Below are positions 1 to 11,305 of a stretch of DNA of 64,000 nt, in pieces. The notes under the pieces were generated by a model, which saw only the letters and a list, made by a program, of their open reading frames with translations, was not told the DNA's origin and made no database searches. Both the position numbers and the translations under genes were made by a program. Position 1 is the first letter of the stretch. The number at the start of each line of letters is the position of its first letter. Source of the DNA: Sulfuritalea hydrogenivorans sk43H (GTDB taxonomy: Bacteria; Pseudomonadota; Gammaproteobacteria; Burkholderiales; Rhodocyclaceae). The stretch covers positions 1,240,001 to 1,304,000 of the forward strand of contig NZ_AP012547.1 of the NCBI RefSeq assembly GCF_000828635.1. Direction: 5' to 3'.

Positions 1-133
1 ATTTCGTCAGTTCCAGTTGCACGATGGTGGGCACGATGCATTCTGTTCTGTCCGGAATCTCTCGCGCCAGCTTCTTGCCCAAGGGGCTGTCGATCAGCCA
101 TTCGATCCAGACTGAGGTGTCAATGACGCGCAT
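1..133 (-). CDS. vapC: VapC-family PIN-domain ribonuclease toxin (3' end cut by window edge)
   Basis: Only the first 44 residues are in the window. The N-terminus reads MRVIDTSVWIEWL, the typical first strand of a PIN domain with the first catalytic Asp at residue 5. PIN toxins of this type cleave RNA, often initiator tRNA or rRNA. The start codon overlaps the stop of the upstream antitoxin gene (TAATG), the usual translational coupling in vapBC modules. The family call is good; the RNA target cannot be judged from this fragment. Confidence 0.85.
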   Translation of the reverse strand, partial: MRVIDTSVWIEWLIDSPLGKKLAREIPDRTECIVPTIVQLELTK

Positions 134-345
134 TAATAGCGATCCTGCCGGTCTCGATATCCGTCAGCGTTTGCGCCATGGGCAATGCCGGCGAGTTGTT
201 TCAGATCGGGAACGGGCATGAGCAGCACGCCCTTGCCCTTGAGAATGAAAACGAACTCCTGCCCGGCTTCCCAATGAAGATCGTCGCGAATCGCTTTGGG
301 AACTGAAATCTGATATTTGCTGGACAGGGTGGCGGTCGGAGTCAT
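133..345 (-). CDS. vapB: AbrB/MazE-type antitoxin of the VapBC pair
   Basis: This 70-residue protein opens with a swapped-hairpin AbrB domain (TATLSSKYQISVPKAIRDDL), the DNA-binding fold of many VapB antitoxins. Its C-terminal tail is the part expected to cover the toxin active site. The stop codon overlaps the vapC start by one base. A GAGG ribosome-binding site lies just upstream. The upstream AT-rich stretch (about 346-400) contains GATATC/ATATCAAT half-sites that could be the autoregulatory operator; this last point is inference. Confidence 0.85.
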   Translation of the reverse strand: MTPTATLSSKYQISVPKAIRDDLHWEAGQEFVFILKGKGVLLMPVPDLKQLAGIAHGANADGYRDRQDRY

Positions 346-430
346 TGTCTTACCTCATATGTATCGATATCAATTGGGTAAGAATATCATGCCGATATCC
401 GCAATGCCAGCGGTGGAGCTTCCTTTCTCA

Positions 431-3298
<2,868 letters not shown>

Positions 3299-3306
3299 GG
3301 CGGCCT

Positions 3307-3693
3307 TTACAGCGTGGCGTCGTAGGCGGCGGCGTCGAGCAGGGCGCCGAGTTGCGTCGCGAGTTCCGCCGCGCCGGCGGGCTTGATGCGGAACAGCCAG
3401 GCACCGTAGGCGTCGGCATTGATCGACTCCGGCGCGTCGGCGGCGGCTTGGTTGATATCGATCACTTCGCCGGACACCGGCGAGTAGATGTCGGAGGCGG
3501 CCTTGACCGATTCGACCACGGCGCATTCCTCGCCGGCCTTGACCACGCGGCCGACGGCCGGCAGTTCGAGGAAGACGATGTCGCCCAGCGCTTCCTGGGC
3601 GTGGTCGGTGATGCCGATGGTGACGCTGCCGTCGGCTTCCGCGCGGGCCCATTCGTGGGAGGCGGCGTATTTCAGGTTGGTGGGGGTGGTCAT
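3307..3693 (-). CDS. gcvH: Glycine cleavage system H-protein
   Basis: This 128-residue lipoyl carrier shuttles the aminomethyl group between the P-, T- and L-proteins. The lipoylated lysine is K64 in VESVKAASD, the standard H-protein motif. The N-terminus ([12 protein letters not shown]) is also family-typical. It lies between gcvT (11 bases upstream) and gcvP (8 bases downstream). Length and all motifs are normal. Confidence 0.97.
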   Translation of the reverse strand: MTTPTNLKYAASHEWARAEADGSVTIGITDHAQEALGDIVFLELPAVGRVVKAGEECAVVESVKAASDIYSPVSGEVIDINQAAADAPESINADAYGAWLFRIKPAGAAELATQLGALLDAAAYDATL

Positions 3694-3704
3694 TTGCTGG
3701 CTCC

Positions 3705-4802
3705 TCAGAGTAAGGGGGTTCCGTTGCGGACAAAACTGGGTTTGACGACGCGCGCCTTGAGGCGCTTGTCGCGGATTTCGACCTCGACTTCGCTGCCGAG
3801 GGCCACGCCCACCGGCAGGCGGGCCAGCGCGATCGACTGGTTCAGGCTGGGCGAAAACGTGCCGCTGGTGATTTCGCCCTCGCCCTGCGGCGTGATGACT
3901 TTCTGGTGGGCGCGCAGCACGCCGCGGTCGAGCAGCAAGAGGCCGGCGAATTGGTTGCGTACTTGCCGCGCATTTGCACCCTCCAGCGCCGACTTGCCGA
4001 TGAAGTCACGCGCGGCGTCCTTCAGGTCGACCGTCCATTTGAGTCCGGCCTCATAGGGCGAGATGCTCTCGTCCATGTCCTGGCCGTAGAGATTCATGCC
4101 GGCTTCGAGGCGCAGCGTGTCACGGGCACCGAGGCCGCAGGGCTTGACGCCGGCCTCCAGCAGCTTCTGCCAGACCGGTCCGGCGTCGGCGGCCGGCAGC
4201 GCGATCTCGAAGCCGTCTTCGCCGGTGTAGCCGGTGCGGGCGACCAGCCAGCCGTCCACTTCGGCGGCCTGGAACACGCCGAGCATCACGGTTGCGCCGC
4301 GCATGGCGGGGAAGGCGGTCCAGAAGCGTTCGCGGGCGTTTGGCCCCTGCACCGCGATCATGGCCAGCGCATCCTTGCCCTCGCGGCGCTGCGTCAGCGT
4401 GGCCTTGAATCCGGTCAGCTGCGCGCGCATCCAGGCGATGTCCTTGTCGGCGGTGCCGGCGTTGACCACGATGCGGAAGTGTTCGGGGGTGAAGAAATAC
4501 ACGATCAGGTCGTCGATCACGCCGCCATCTTCCTTCAGCAGGCAGGAATACAGCGCCTTGCCCGGCACGGTCAGCTTGGCCACGTCGTTGGCCAGGAGAT
4601 GCCGCAGCCAGCGCGTGGCATCGGGGCCGACGAGGTCGAGCGCGCACATGTGGGAGACGTCGAACATGCCGGCGTCGCGGCGCACGGCGTGGTGCTCCTC
4701 GATCTGCGAGCCGTAGTTGATCGGCATCTCCCAGCCGGAGAAATCGACCATCTTGGCGCCGGCGGCGAGGTGGGAGTCGTAGAGCGGGGTGCGCAGCGGC
4801 AT
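3705..4802 (-). CDS. gcvT: Aminomethyltransferase, T-protein of the glycine cleavage system
   Basis: This 365-residue folate-binding enzyme releases ammonia from aminomethyl-GcvH and forms 5,10-methylene-THF. The start [27 protein letters not shown] and the folate-binding stretch with [12 protein letters not shown] are characteristic. It is the first gene of the operon; its start codon lies 54 bases after the glycine riboswitch, so glycine sensing should control the whole operon. Confidence 0.97.
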   Translation of the reverse strand: MPLRTPLYDSHLAAGAKMVDFSGWEMPINYGSQIEEHHAVRRDAGMFDVSHMCALDLVGPDATRWLRHLLANDVAKLTVPGKALYSCLLKEDGGVIDDLIVYFFTPEHFRIVVNAGTADKDIAWMRAQLTGFKATLTQRREGKDALAMIAVQGPNARERFWTAFPAMRGATVMLGVFQAAEVDGWLVARTGYTGEDGFEIALPAADAGPVWQKLLEAGVKPCGLGARDTLRLEAGMNLYGQDMDESISPYEAGLKWTVDLKDAARDFIGKSALEGANARQVRNQFAGLLLLDRGVLRAHQKVITPQGEGEITSGTFSPSLNQSIALARLPVGVALGSEVEVEIRDKRLKARVVKPSFVRNGTPLL

Positions 4803-4856
4803 GGCGGTCCTTGGAGCTTGAGCGATCAGGGGCGCGACGGGGCTCCGTCACGTCCC

Positions 4857-5022
4857 CATCTGTCCTTGGCGCCTGAGAGATTTACTCCGTCGGCGGGCAG
4901 GCTTCACGTGCTGCAATGAGCTGCCGCTCTCCAGATTTGTGCTGCGTCGTCGGCCCTTTTGCCTGAGCGGTTCCTGGGGGTTGCGCCTTCGGCGGTGACG
5001 GTGGGAGTCACTCTCTCCCGAC
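4857..5022 (-). promoter_or_regulatory. Tandem glycine riboswitch
   Basis: Read on the minus strand, two consecutive glycine aptamers can be recognised. The first runs from CGGGAGAG through GCCGAAGGCGCAA and CUCAGGCAAAAGGGCCGACG. The second runs from UCUGGAGAG through CGCCGACGG and AAUCUCUCAGGCGCCAAGGAC. These are the hallmark motifs of the gcvT-type riboswitch, which normally turns the glycine cleavage operon on when glycine is plentiful. It sits directly upstream of gcvT. Boundaries are approximate. Confidence 0.95.
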
Positions 5023-5068
5023 GACCGGCACGAATTATCCTACAAACGCGTGCGTCGCGCTTGGGCCG

Positions 5069-5956
5069 TCAATCTTCCGCCTCTATTACCGGCAGTGCCT
5101 CGGCGAGGATGCCGTCGATGTCGTCTTCGGTGATGTCCAGCAGGCGCAGGCAGCCGTCGCCGAGCTTCTGCCATTCGTGGGTATGGCTCAGCCCGGTATG
5201 GCGCTGCACCAGGTGTTCGGCGAACTGCGCCATGGCGATGCGATAGCGGCTGGTGAGAGGCGGGGTGATGGAGGGCGTCTCGATCACCGCGGTATCGTGG
5301 TGATGGCGAATGGCAAGGCAGAGTTCTTCCGGCAACCACCAGCTTTGTGCCAGCAGGCAGCCGACCATGGCGTGGTTGGTCGGCAGTTGCGCATCTTCGA
5401 CGGCGGTAAAGCTGCGGCTGTCTTCGCTGTTGGCCCTGGCCAGGATTTTTTCGTAGCCGGGAAAGCGCAACAGCAGCACCGGGATGCCGGCGTCGCGAAA
5501 CAGGCCGAAGGTATAGGCATCATCCGGTCGCAGCTTGTTGTGGCCCACGTGCTGCGCCAGCCAGCCGGACAGGCGCGCGATGCGCGCCGAGGCATCCCAG
5601 AAGCGTTCGAGGTGGAGCGAGTTGGGAAAGGTCTTGCGCAGGATGATGCCGGCGATCGCCCGGCTGGCCACATCGAGGCCGAGCATCATCAGCGCCTCGT
5701 TGACCGAACGCACCCGGTTGCGGAAGCCGAAGAAGGGCGAATTGGCGGTCTTGATCAGGGCTGCCGAAAGGCTGACGTCGGCGCCGATGACATTGGCCAG
5801 GCGCTTGTAGTCGGGCTCGTCCTGCAGCATTTCGCGCGAGATGCGGTCGAGAATGGTCGGCCGCGGCGGGATTCCGATGTCCTTGAGCGAGCCTTCCAGC
5901 AGTGCGTCGACCGATGGCGGCGGTGGCGGCGTCGACTCGTCGTCGGTGCTTCTCAT
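5069..5956 (-). CDS. HDOD-domain signalling protein
   Basis: This 295-residue protein is almost entirely an HDOD domain, a degenerate HD-superfamily output module that usually lacks phosphodiesterase activity. It starts with a proline-rich tail (residues 10-15) and continues through ADVSLSAALIKTANSPFFGFRNRVRSV, typical of the family, to RHHHDTAV. Its start overlaps the stop of the upstream GGDEF-EAL gene by ATGA, so the two are translated together. A joint role in c-di-GMP signalling is inferred from that coupling. No metal-site prediction is attempted. Confidence 0.9.
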   Translation of the reverse strand: MRSTDDESTPPPPPSVDALLEGSLKDIGIPPRPTILDRISREMLQDEPDYKRLANVIGADVSLSAALIKTANSPFFGFRNRVRSVNEALMMLGLDVASRAIAGIILRKTFPNSLHLERFWDASARIARLSGWLAQHVGHNKLRPDDAYTFGLFRDAGIPVLLLRFPGYEKILARANSEDSRSFTAVEDAQLPTNHAMVGCLLAQSWWLPEELCLAIRHHHDTAVIETPSITPPLTSRYRIAMAQFAEHLVQRHTGLSHTHEWQKLGDGCLRLLDITEDDIDGILAEALPVIEAED

Positions 5957-7254
5957 CTTGTTTTCCTTTTTTGAAACCAGCTCAGGAGCGCCTCTTCAGG
6001 CATGGCATGCGCATGAATATACCCCTGAATCGCGTCGACGCCCGCTTCCCGCAGGGAATCGAGTTGCGACTGTTCCTCGACGCCCTCGGCCACCACGGTC
6101 ATGCCCAGCTCGCGGCCGAGCTGCGACATCGCCTTGATCACGGAAAAGGCGCGGCGATCCTGGGGCAGCACGATGACGAAGGCGCGGTCGAGCTTGAGCT
6201 TGGTGGCCGGGATGTCCTTCAGGTTGGCCAGGCAGGAATAGCCGGTGCCGAAATCGTCGATGGCGAGCCCGACCCCGGCTTTCTGCGCGGCGTTCAAATT
6301 GCTCTGCACCGTTTCCGAGATGTCCATGAACAGCGATTCGGTCAGCTCCAGCTCGATCAGCTCCGGATGGACGTTGGCGCACAGCAGCGCGGCATGCAGG
6401 GCCTGGGCGAACTTGGGCGAAGCCAGCTGCGCGCGGGAAACGTTGATCGCGACCTTGGTGCGGTAGCCGGCCTGGTCCAGCTGGCTGGCGTAGCGCGCGC
6501 CGGCGAGCAGGCTCCATTCGCCGAGGCGGATGATCAGGCCGGTCTTTTCGGCCACCGGAATGAACCGGGCCGGCGGAATCAGTTCGTTGTCGAAGGTGCA
6601 GCGCATCAGCGCCTCGACCGCCTCGACGCGGCCGTCGAAGCCGACGATCGGCTGGTAGTGCAGGCTCAGTCCGCCATTTTCGAGGGCGAGGTGCAGCTTG
6701 TTCTCGATCGCCAGTTCCTCGCGTGCGAGCAGGATGCCCAGCCGCCCCGGCATCGGCTCCTCGCCGGAAGCCACGGCGCGCCCGCCGCCCTGGCGCTTGG
6801 CGGTGCTCATGGCGCGGTCGGCGCGTTCGAGGAAGGCGAAGGGATCCTCGTCCTGTTCAAGAATGGCGATGCCGATGCTGGCCGAAGGGTGGAGGAACAG
6901 CTCGCCGAAGCGCAGCGGCGCCTCGATCGCCTGCAGCAGGTCCTGTGCCAGTTGCCGGGTGTGTTCCGCGTCGCAGTTGGGGATCAGGCAGACGAACTCG
7001 TCGCCGCCCATGCGGCACCATTCGCCGCGCCCGGCCGATTTTTCGCGCAGGCGCTGGGCGATCTGGGTGATGACCAGGTCGCCGCCGAGGTGGCCGAAGG
7101 ATTCATTGACCTGCTTCAGGCGACTGAGATCAATCCAGAGCGCCGCCAGCAATTGATTGCCGGCGGCCGCGCTGAACGCGAGTTTGCTTACCAGTTCCAG
7201 GCAACTGCTGCGGTCAAGAAAGCCGGTGCCCGGATCGATACCATGGGTCTGCAT
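5953..7254 (-). CDS. GGDEF-EAL bifunctional c-di-GMP signalling protein
   Basis: This protein has about 433 residues when started at MQTHGIDPGTGFLDR; further in-frame sequence upstream has no family character. The GGDEF domain comes first (MGGDEFVCLIP, canonical catalytic motif). The EAL domain follows with VEALMR, IELELTES and DDFGTGYS, so both cyclase and phosphodiesterase chemistry look possible. No membrane segment or sensor domain is visible, so it should be cytosolic. It is coupled (ATGA) to the HDOD gene downstream and divergent from lexA. Confidence 0.93.
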   Translation of the reverse strand: MQTHGIDPGTGFLDRSSCLELVSKLAFSAAAGNQLLAALWIDLSRLKQVNESFGHLGGDLVITQIAQRLREKSAGRGEWCRMGGDEFVCLIPNCDAEHTRQLAQDLLQAIEAPLRFGELFLHPSASIGIAILEQDEDPFAFLERADRAMSTAKRQGGGRAVASGEEPMPGRLGILLAREELAIENKLHLALENGGLSLHYQPIVGFDGRVEAVEALMRCTFDNELIPPARFIPVAEKTGLIIRLGEWSLLAGARYASQLDQAGYRTKVAINVSRAQLASPKFAQALHAALLCANVHPELIELELTESLFMDISETVQSNLNAAQKAGVGLAIDDFGTGYSCLANLKDIPATKLKLDRAFVIVLPQDRRAFSVIKAMSQLGRELGMTVVAEGVEEQSQLDSLREAGVDAIQGYIHAHAMPEEALLSWFQKRKTR

Positions 7255-7487
7255 GCGGGATCTCGGTACAAATGACTGTTTCGGATCATAGATAACTGCA
7301 GTACGGCGACAGGCTGGCAATTGTCGGCAATATACCGGCCTGTTTGCCCTATTGAACCGTCGGGATGGGGAGTCGCCACCCTTGATGAAGGGGCGCTCCT
7401 GCGTTTCCGCCTGGGGGAATCCGGCTCCGGGCGATCGGGCCATCCGTTCTGTCGCAAGCGACTGGCGCTTGCGACGGTTTTCATGTA

Positions 7488-7503
7488 CTGTACGGATAAA
7501 CAG
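7488..7503 (+). promoter_or_regulatory. SOS box (LexA operator) of lexA
   Basis: The sequence is CTGT-N8-ACAG, an exact match to the consensus LexA half-sites with correct spacing. It ends 15 bases before the lexA start codon, so it should mediate LexA autorepression. Confidence 0.85.
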
Positions 7504-7518
7504 CTACCGGAGCATGCC

Positions 7519-8124
7519 ATGGCCGACGATCTCACTTCCCGCCAGCGGGAAATTCTTGATTTCATCCGCAACAGCCTGGAAGTCTTCAGCGTGCCGCCGA
7601 CGCGCGCCGAAATTGCCAGCGCGTTTGGTTTCGCCTCGCCCAATGCCGCCGAAGATCACCTCAAGGCGCTGGCCAAAAAGGGCGCGATCACGCTGGAACA
7701 CGGTTCCGCGCGCGGCATCCGGCTGGTGGAGCAGCTCGGCCTGCCGCTGATCGGCACCGTTGCCGCCGGCAGCCCCTTGCTGGCGGTGGAAAACCGCCTG
7801 GGCCAGTTGCGCATCGACCCCGGACTCTTCACGCCGCAGGCAGATTTCCTGCTGCGCGTGCGCGGCCTGTCGATGATCGAGGCCGGTATCCTCGACGGCG
7901 ACCTGCTCGCCGTGCATCGCACCTCCGAAGCCGCCAACGGCCAGATCGTCATCGCCCGCATCGGCGACGAAGTCACCGTCAAGCGCTTCAAGCGGCGCGG
8001 CACCATGGTCGAACTGATCGCCGAGAACCGCGACTTCGCCCCCATCCTGGTCAATACGCGCAAGGAATCCTTGACCATCGAGGGCATTGCGGTAGGCCTC
8101 ATCCGCGACGGCCGGACCTTGTAA
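7519..8124 (+). CDS. lexA: LexA repressor
   Basis: This 201-residue SOS repressor has an N-terminal winged helix ([12 protein letters not shown] and [13 protein letters not shown]) and a C-terminal S24 peptidase domain. The self-cleavage site is Ala83-Gly84 in VAAGSP, and the Ser-Lys dyad is Ser118 (RGLSMIEAG) and Lys155 (EVTVKR). The ATG at 7519 gives a normal-length LexA; the frame is open upstream but holds no LexA sequence. An SOS box lies immediately upstream. Confidence 0.97.
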   Translation: MADDLTSRQREILDFIRNSLEVFSVPPTRAEIASAFGFASPNAAEDHLKALAKKGAITLEHGSARGIRLVEQLGLPLIGTVAAGSPLLAVENRLGQLRIDPGLFTPQADFLLRVRGLSMIEAGILDGDLLAVHRTSEAANGQIVIARIGDEVTVKRFKRRGTMVELIAENRDFAPILVNTRKESLTIEGIAVGLIRDGRTL

Positions 8125-8219
8125 CCGCGCTTGTGAGTTCCGCCCCGTTCGGGTGCGGAAGCGCAGCGGCATTCCAGCAGGGCGGCCGCGCCTAGGCAGC
8201 GGCTATCGCCGCAAAGGCC

Positions 8220-9047
8220 TCAGCGATTCGCCGTGTCGCCATCGCCGACTTTGCGGCAGACCGTAGCGACATGCTCCGGCGCAAGCTCCAGGCCGAAACT
8301 CTCGTTCAGAATCCGACGCATCTCCTCATCGCTTTCCAGCGTGCGCGTCGTCACGATGTCGCCGTGATCTTCGACGAGTTCGCGGTTGCGCAGGATCATG
8401 CGTTTCTCCGGATGCGGCAGTTGCACGGTCAGGGTCTGCACGAAGCGCGACTTGGGGTGCGTTGCGGTGTAATGGTTGGCGAGCTCGTAATCGACGGCCT
8501 GCTGCGGCTCCAGCGTGAACGCATAGAGGTCGCACCACGAACCGTCGCGCAGGGATTGCAGGACCCACTGGCCGTCGGCTTCCTTGATGACGCGATAGCT
8601 CCAGGCGTAATGCCGCACCTCTGCACCGGAACCGAAGGGAACCGGCAGCAGCAGGCCTTCGCCGCCGAAGCCGACATCGGCCAGCCAGCGGCTGCCTTCG
8701 GCCTCGACCAGCAGCAGCATGTGGGTGCGCGGCAGCACGGCGGTAGTGCGATAGCGCACGCGCGCGGCGAGCTGGGTGACGCCGAAGCCGAACTCGCGCA
8801 GCACGGCCGCCAGCAGCAGGTTGTGTTCGAAGCAGTAGCCGCCGCGGCGCCGGCCGACCAGCTTGGCCTGAAGGCTGGCCAGGTCGAGCGCGATCGGCCG
8901 GCCGAGCAGGATGTCGATGTTCTCGAAAGGGATATGCGTCGCATGCGCCAGATGCAACGCCTCCAGCGCCTGCCGGGTGGGGGCGATGGCGCCGGTATAG
9001 CCGGTGCGGGCCAGGTAGGCCGCAAGGTCCAGCGTGTCAGTGTTCAT
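8220..9047 (-). CDS. nat: Arylamine N-acetyltransferase
   Basis: This 275-residue NAT transfers acetyl from acetyl-CoA to aromatic amines or hydrazines. The catalytic triad is visible: Cys72 (RRGGYCFEHN), His109 (LPRTHMLLLV) and Asp124 (LADVGFGGEG). It is divergent from iorA with about 100 bases between them. The last residues (KVGDGDTANR and the stop) are encoded by a copy of the dispersed repeat, so the natural C-terminus has been formed or replaced by it. Confidence 0.95.
   Translation of the reverse strand: MNTDTLDLAAYLARTGYTGAIAPTRQALEALHLAHATHIPFENIDILLGRPIALDLASLQAKLVGRRRGGYCFEHNLLLAAVLREFGFGVTQLAARVRYRTTAVLPRTHMLLLVEAEGSRWLADVGFGGEGLLLPVPFGSGAEVRHYAWSYRVIKEADGQWVLQSLRDGSWCDLYAFTLEPQQAVDYELANHYTATHPKSRFVQTLTVQLPHPEKRMILRNRELVEDHGDIVTTRTLESDEEMRRILNESFGLELAPEHVATVCRKVGDGDTANR
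8229..8254 (+). repeat. Dispersed 26-bp repeat, copy 2 (3' end of nat)
   Basis: Forward-orientation copy containing CCGTGTCGCCATCGCCGACT. On the gene strand it encodes Val-Gly-Asp-Gly-Asp-Thr-Ala, just before the nat stop codon. Confidence 0.8.
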
Positions 9048-9151
9048 CGATCCGACTTTTTTGAATAGCTGTTAGAACCATTATTGCATGCAGGAATTCG
9101 GTGTTCCGGCGTAAGGTTGCAAGGGTCCGGTTTTTCACGCGAAAGGCAGCA

Positions 9152-11305
9152 ATGGAGGTTTCCTTCAGCAGGGAGGTGGAGCAGTTGCGCCAGGGCGCCG
9201 GCGAGACTTTCCACGGCGAGGGCATACTCGCGATCACCAAGGCGCTGCTGCAATCGGGCGTGGCCTATGTCGGCGGCTACCAGGGCGCGCCGGTGTCGCA
9301 CCTGCTCGACGTCATGGTGCAGGCCGGGGACTACATGGCCGAGCTCGGCGTGCAGGTCGAGGCCTGTTCCAACGAGGCCTCGGCGGCGGCGATGCTGGGC
9401 GCCTCGATCCACTATCCGCTGCGCGGCGCCGTGACATGGAAATCCGTGGTCGGCACCAACGTCGCTGCCGACGCCTTGTCCAACCTCGCCTCGCCGGGCG
9501 TGGTCGGCGGCGCGCTGATCGTCGTCGGCGAGGATTACGGCGAGGGTGCCAGCGTGATCCAGGAACGCACCCATGCCTTCGCCATGAAGTCGTCCCTGCT
9601 GCTGCTCGATCCGCGGCCGCAACTGCCGAACATGGTGCGCATGGTGGAGCACGGCTTCCAGCTTTCCGAGGCCTGCAACACGCCGGCCATCCTGCAGTTG
9701 CGCGTGCGCGCCTGCCACGTGCGCGGCAGCTTCGAATGCGCGGACAACCGCGCGCCCGCCATGTCGCGCAAGGCCCTGCGCGACGAACCGGCCAACTTCG
9801 ATTACGAGAAGCTGGCGCATCCGCCGGCAACCTTCCGCCAGGAAAAACTCAAGACCGACCAGCGCCTGCCGGCGGCGCGGCGCTTCATCGTCGAGCGCGG
9901 ACTCAACGAAATTTTTGCGGGGAAACGCGAGGACATCGGCATCATCGTGCAGGGCGGCCTGCACAACGCGCTGGTGCGCGCGCTGCAGCAGTTCAATCTC
10001 GCCGATGCCTTCGGCGACGCCGAGTTTCCCATCCTCGCGCTCAATGTCACCTATCCGCTGGTGTCCGAACAGATTGCCGATTTCTGCCGCGGCAAGCGCG
10101 CCGTGCTGGTGGTCGAGGAGGGCCAGCCCGAGTTCATCGAGCAGGAAATCGCCACCGTCCTGCGCCGCATGGATGTGAACACCGCGATCCACGGCAAGGA
10201 CCTGCTGCAGATGGCCGGCGAGTACACCGTCGAAGTCATCGCGCAGGGGCTGCTCAAGTTTCTCGTCCGCCATGCCGCCGATGTATCGGTCGCCGGCGCG
10301 CAGGACTGGCTGGCTGCCAACGCCATGCGGCGCAAGGTCGTTGCCGAGCAGCTCGCCGCGCCGCTGCCGCCGCGCCCGCCGCAGTTCTGCACCGGCTGTC
10401 CCGAACGGCCGGTGTTTTCCGCCTTGAAGCTGGCACAGCAAAACGTCGGCCCGGTGCACATCGCAGCCGACATCGGTTGCCACTCGTTTGCCACCTTCGA
10501 GCCCTTCGGCTTCGGCCACACCATCCTCGGCTACGGCATGAGCCTGGCCAGCCGCGCCGGCGTCTCGCCCATGCTCAAGCGCCGCGCGCTGGCGGTGATG
10601 GGCGATGGCGGCTTCTGGCACAACGGCCTGCTCACCGGCGTCGAGTCGGCGCTGTTCAACAACGACGACGCCGTGTTGCTGATCATGAAGAACGGCTATA
10701 CCTCGGCCACCGGCACGCAGGACATCATCTCGACGCCCGACGACGAGACCAAGGCCACGGCGGAAAACAAGCACCAGAGCCTGGTCGACCGCAACCACAC
10801 CATCGAGGACACGCTCAAGGGCATCGGCGTCACGTGGCTGCGCACGGTGCCGAGCTACGAAGTCGATGGCATGCGGCGCACGCTGGAGGAGGCCTTCACC
10901 ACCGATGTCGGCGGCCTCAAGGTCATCATCGCCGAAGGCGAATGCCAGCTCGAACGGCAACGCCGCGTCAAGCCCTGGCTGGCGGGGCTGCTCAAGGCGG
11001 GCAAGCGCGTGGTGCGGGTGAAGTACGGCGTCGATGAGGATGTCTGCTCGGGCGACCATTCCTGCATCCGGCTTTCCGGCTGCCCGACGCTGACGTTGAA
11101 GGACAGCGGTGATCCGCTGAAACTCGATCCGGTCGCCACGGTCATCGATGGCTGCGTCGGCTGCGGCCTGTGCGGCGAGAACGCGCATGCCGCGACGCTG
11201 TGCCCGTCGTTCTATCGCGTCGACATCGTGCAGAACCCCGGCCTTGGCGAACGGCTGCTTTCCGCGCTGCGCCGCGGCATCATCGGAATGTTCCGGAAAT
11301 CATGA
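9152..11305 (+). CDS. iorA: Indolepyruvate:ferredoxin oxidoreductase-type alpha subunit
   Basis: This subunit of about 717 residues belongs to the 2-oxoacid:ferredoxin oxidoreductases that turn aryl pyruvates into aryl-acetyl-CoA, CO2 and reduced ferredoxin. The N-terminal pyrimidine-binding domain includes GYQGAPVSHLLDVM. The TPP-binding core has CTGCPERPVF and GDGGFWHNGL. The C-terminus is a two-cluster ferredoxin domain (GCVGCGLCGENAHAATLCPS near the end). The start is set at the ATG preceded by GAAAGG; a start 51 bases earlier is possible. Its stop overlaps iorB (ATGA). The exact aryl pyruvate is unknown; context suggests phenylalanine or tyrosine-derived acids. Confidence 0.92.
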   Translation: MEVSFSREVEQLRQGAGETFHGEGILAITKALLQSGVAYVGGYQGAPVSHLLDVMVQAGDYMAELGVQVEACSNEASAAAMLGASIHYPLRGAVTWKSVVGTNVAADALSNLASPGVVGGALIVVGEDYGEGASVIQERTHAFAMKSSLLLLDPRPQLPNMVRMVEHGFQLSEACNTPAILQLRVRACHVRGSFECADNRAPAMSRKALRDEPANFDYEKLAHPPATFRQEKLKTDQRLPAARRFIVERGLNEIFAGKREDIGIIVQGGLHNALVRALQQFNLADAFGDAEFPILALNVTYPLVSEQIADFCRGKRAVLVVEEGQPEFIEQEIATVLRRMDVNTAIHGKDLLQMAGEYTVEVIAQGLLKFLVRHAADVSVAGAQDWLAANAMRRKVVAEQLAAPLPPRPPQFCTGCPERPVFSALKLAQQNVGPVHIAADIGCHSFATFEPFGFGHTILGYGMSLASRAGVSPMLKRRALAVMGDGGFWHNGLLTGVESALFNNDDAVLLIMKNGYTSATGTQDIISTPDDETKATAENKHQSLVDRNHTIEDTLKGIGVTWLRTVPSYEVDGMRRTLEEAFTTDVGGLKVIIAEGECQLERQRRVKPWLAGLLKAGKRVVRVKYGVDEDVCSGDHSCIRLSGCPTLTLKDSGDPLKLDPVATVIDGCVGCGLCGENAHAATLCPSFYRVDIVQNPGLGERLLSALRRGIIGMFRKS

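Noticed and set aside
3299-3733. In-frame extension upstream of gcvP suggesting a longer P-protein or GcvH-GcvP fusion
   Set aside because: The extension is the out-of-frame reading of gcvH and is Arg-rich noise; the real P-protein start at 3298 has normal family sequence.
5902-7275. A 457-codon plus-strand frame opposite the GGDEF-EAL gene
   Set aside because: Low-complexity shadow of a real gene with clear catalytic motifs on the other strand.
7321-7518. N-terminal extension of LexA
   Set aside because: It would read through the SOS box and adds no LexA-family sequence; the start at 7519 gives standard length and places the operator upstream.
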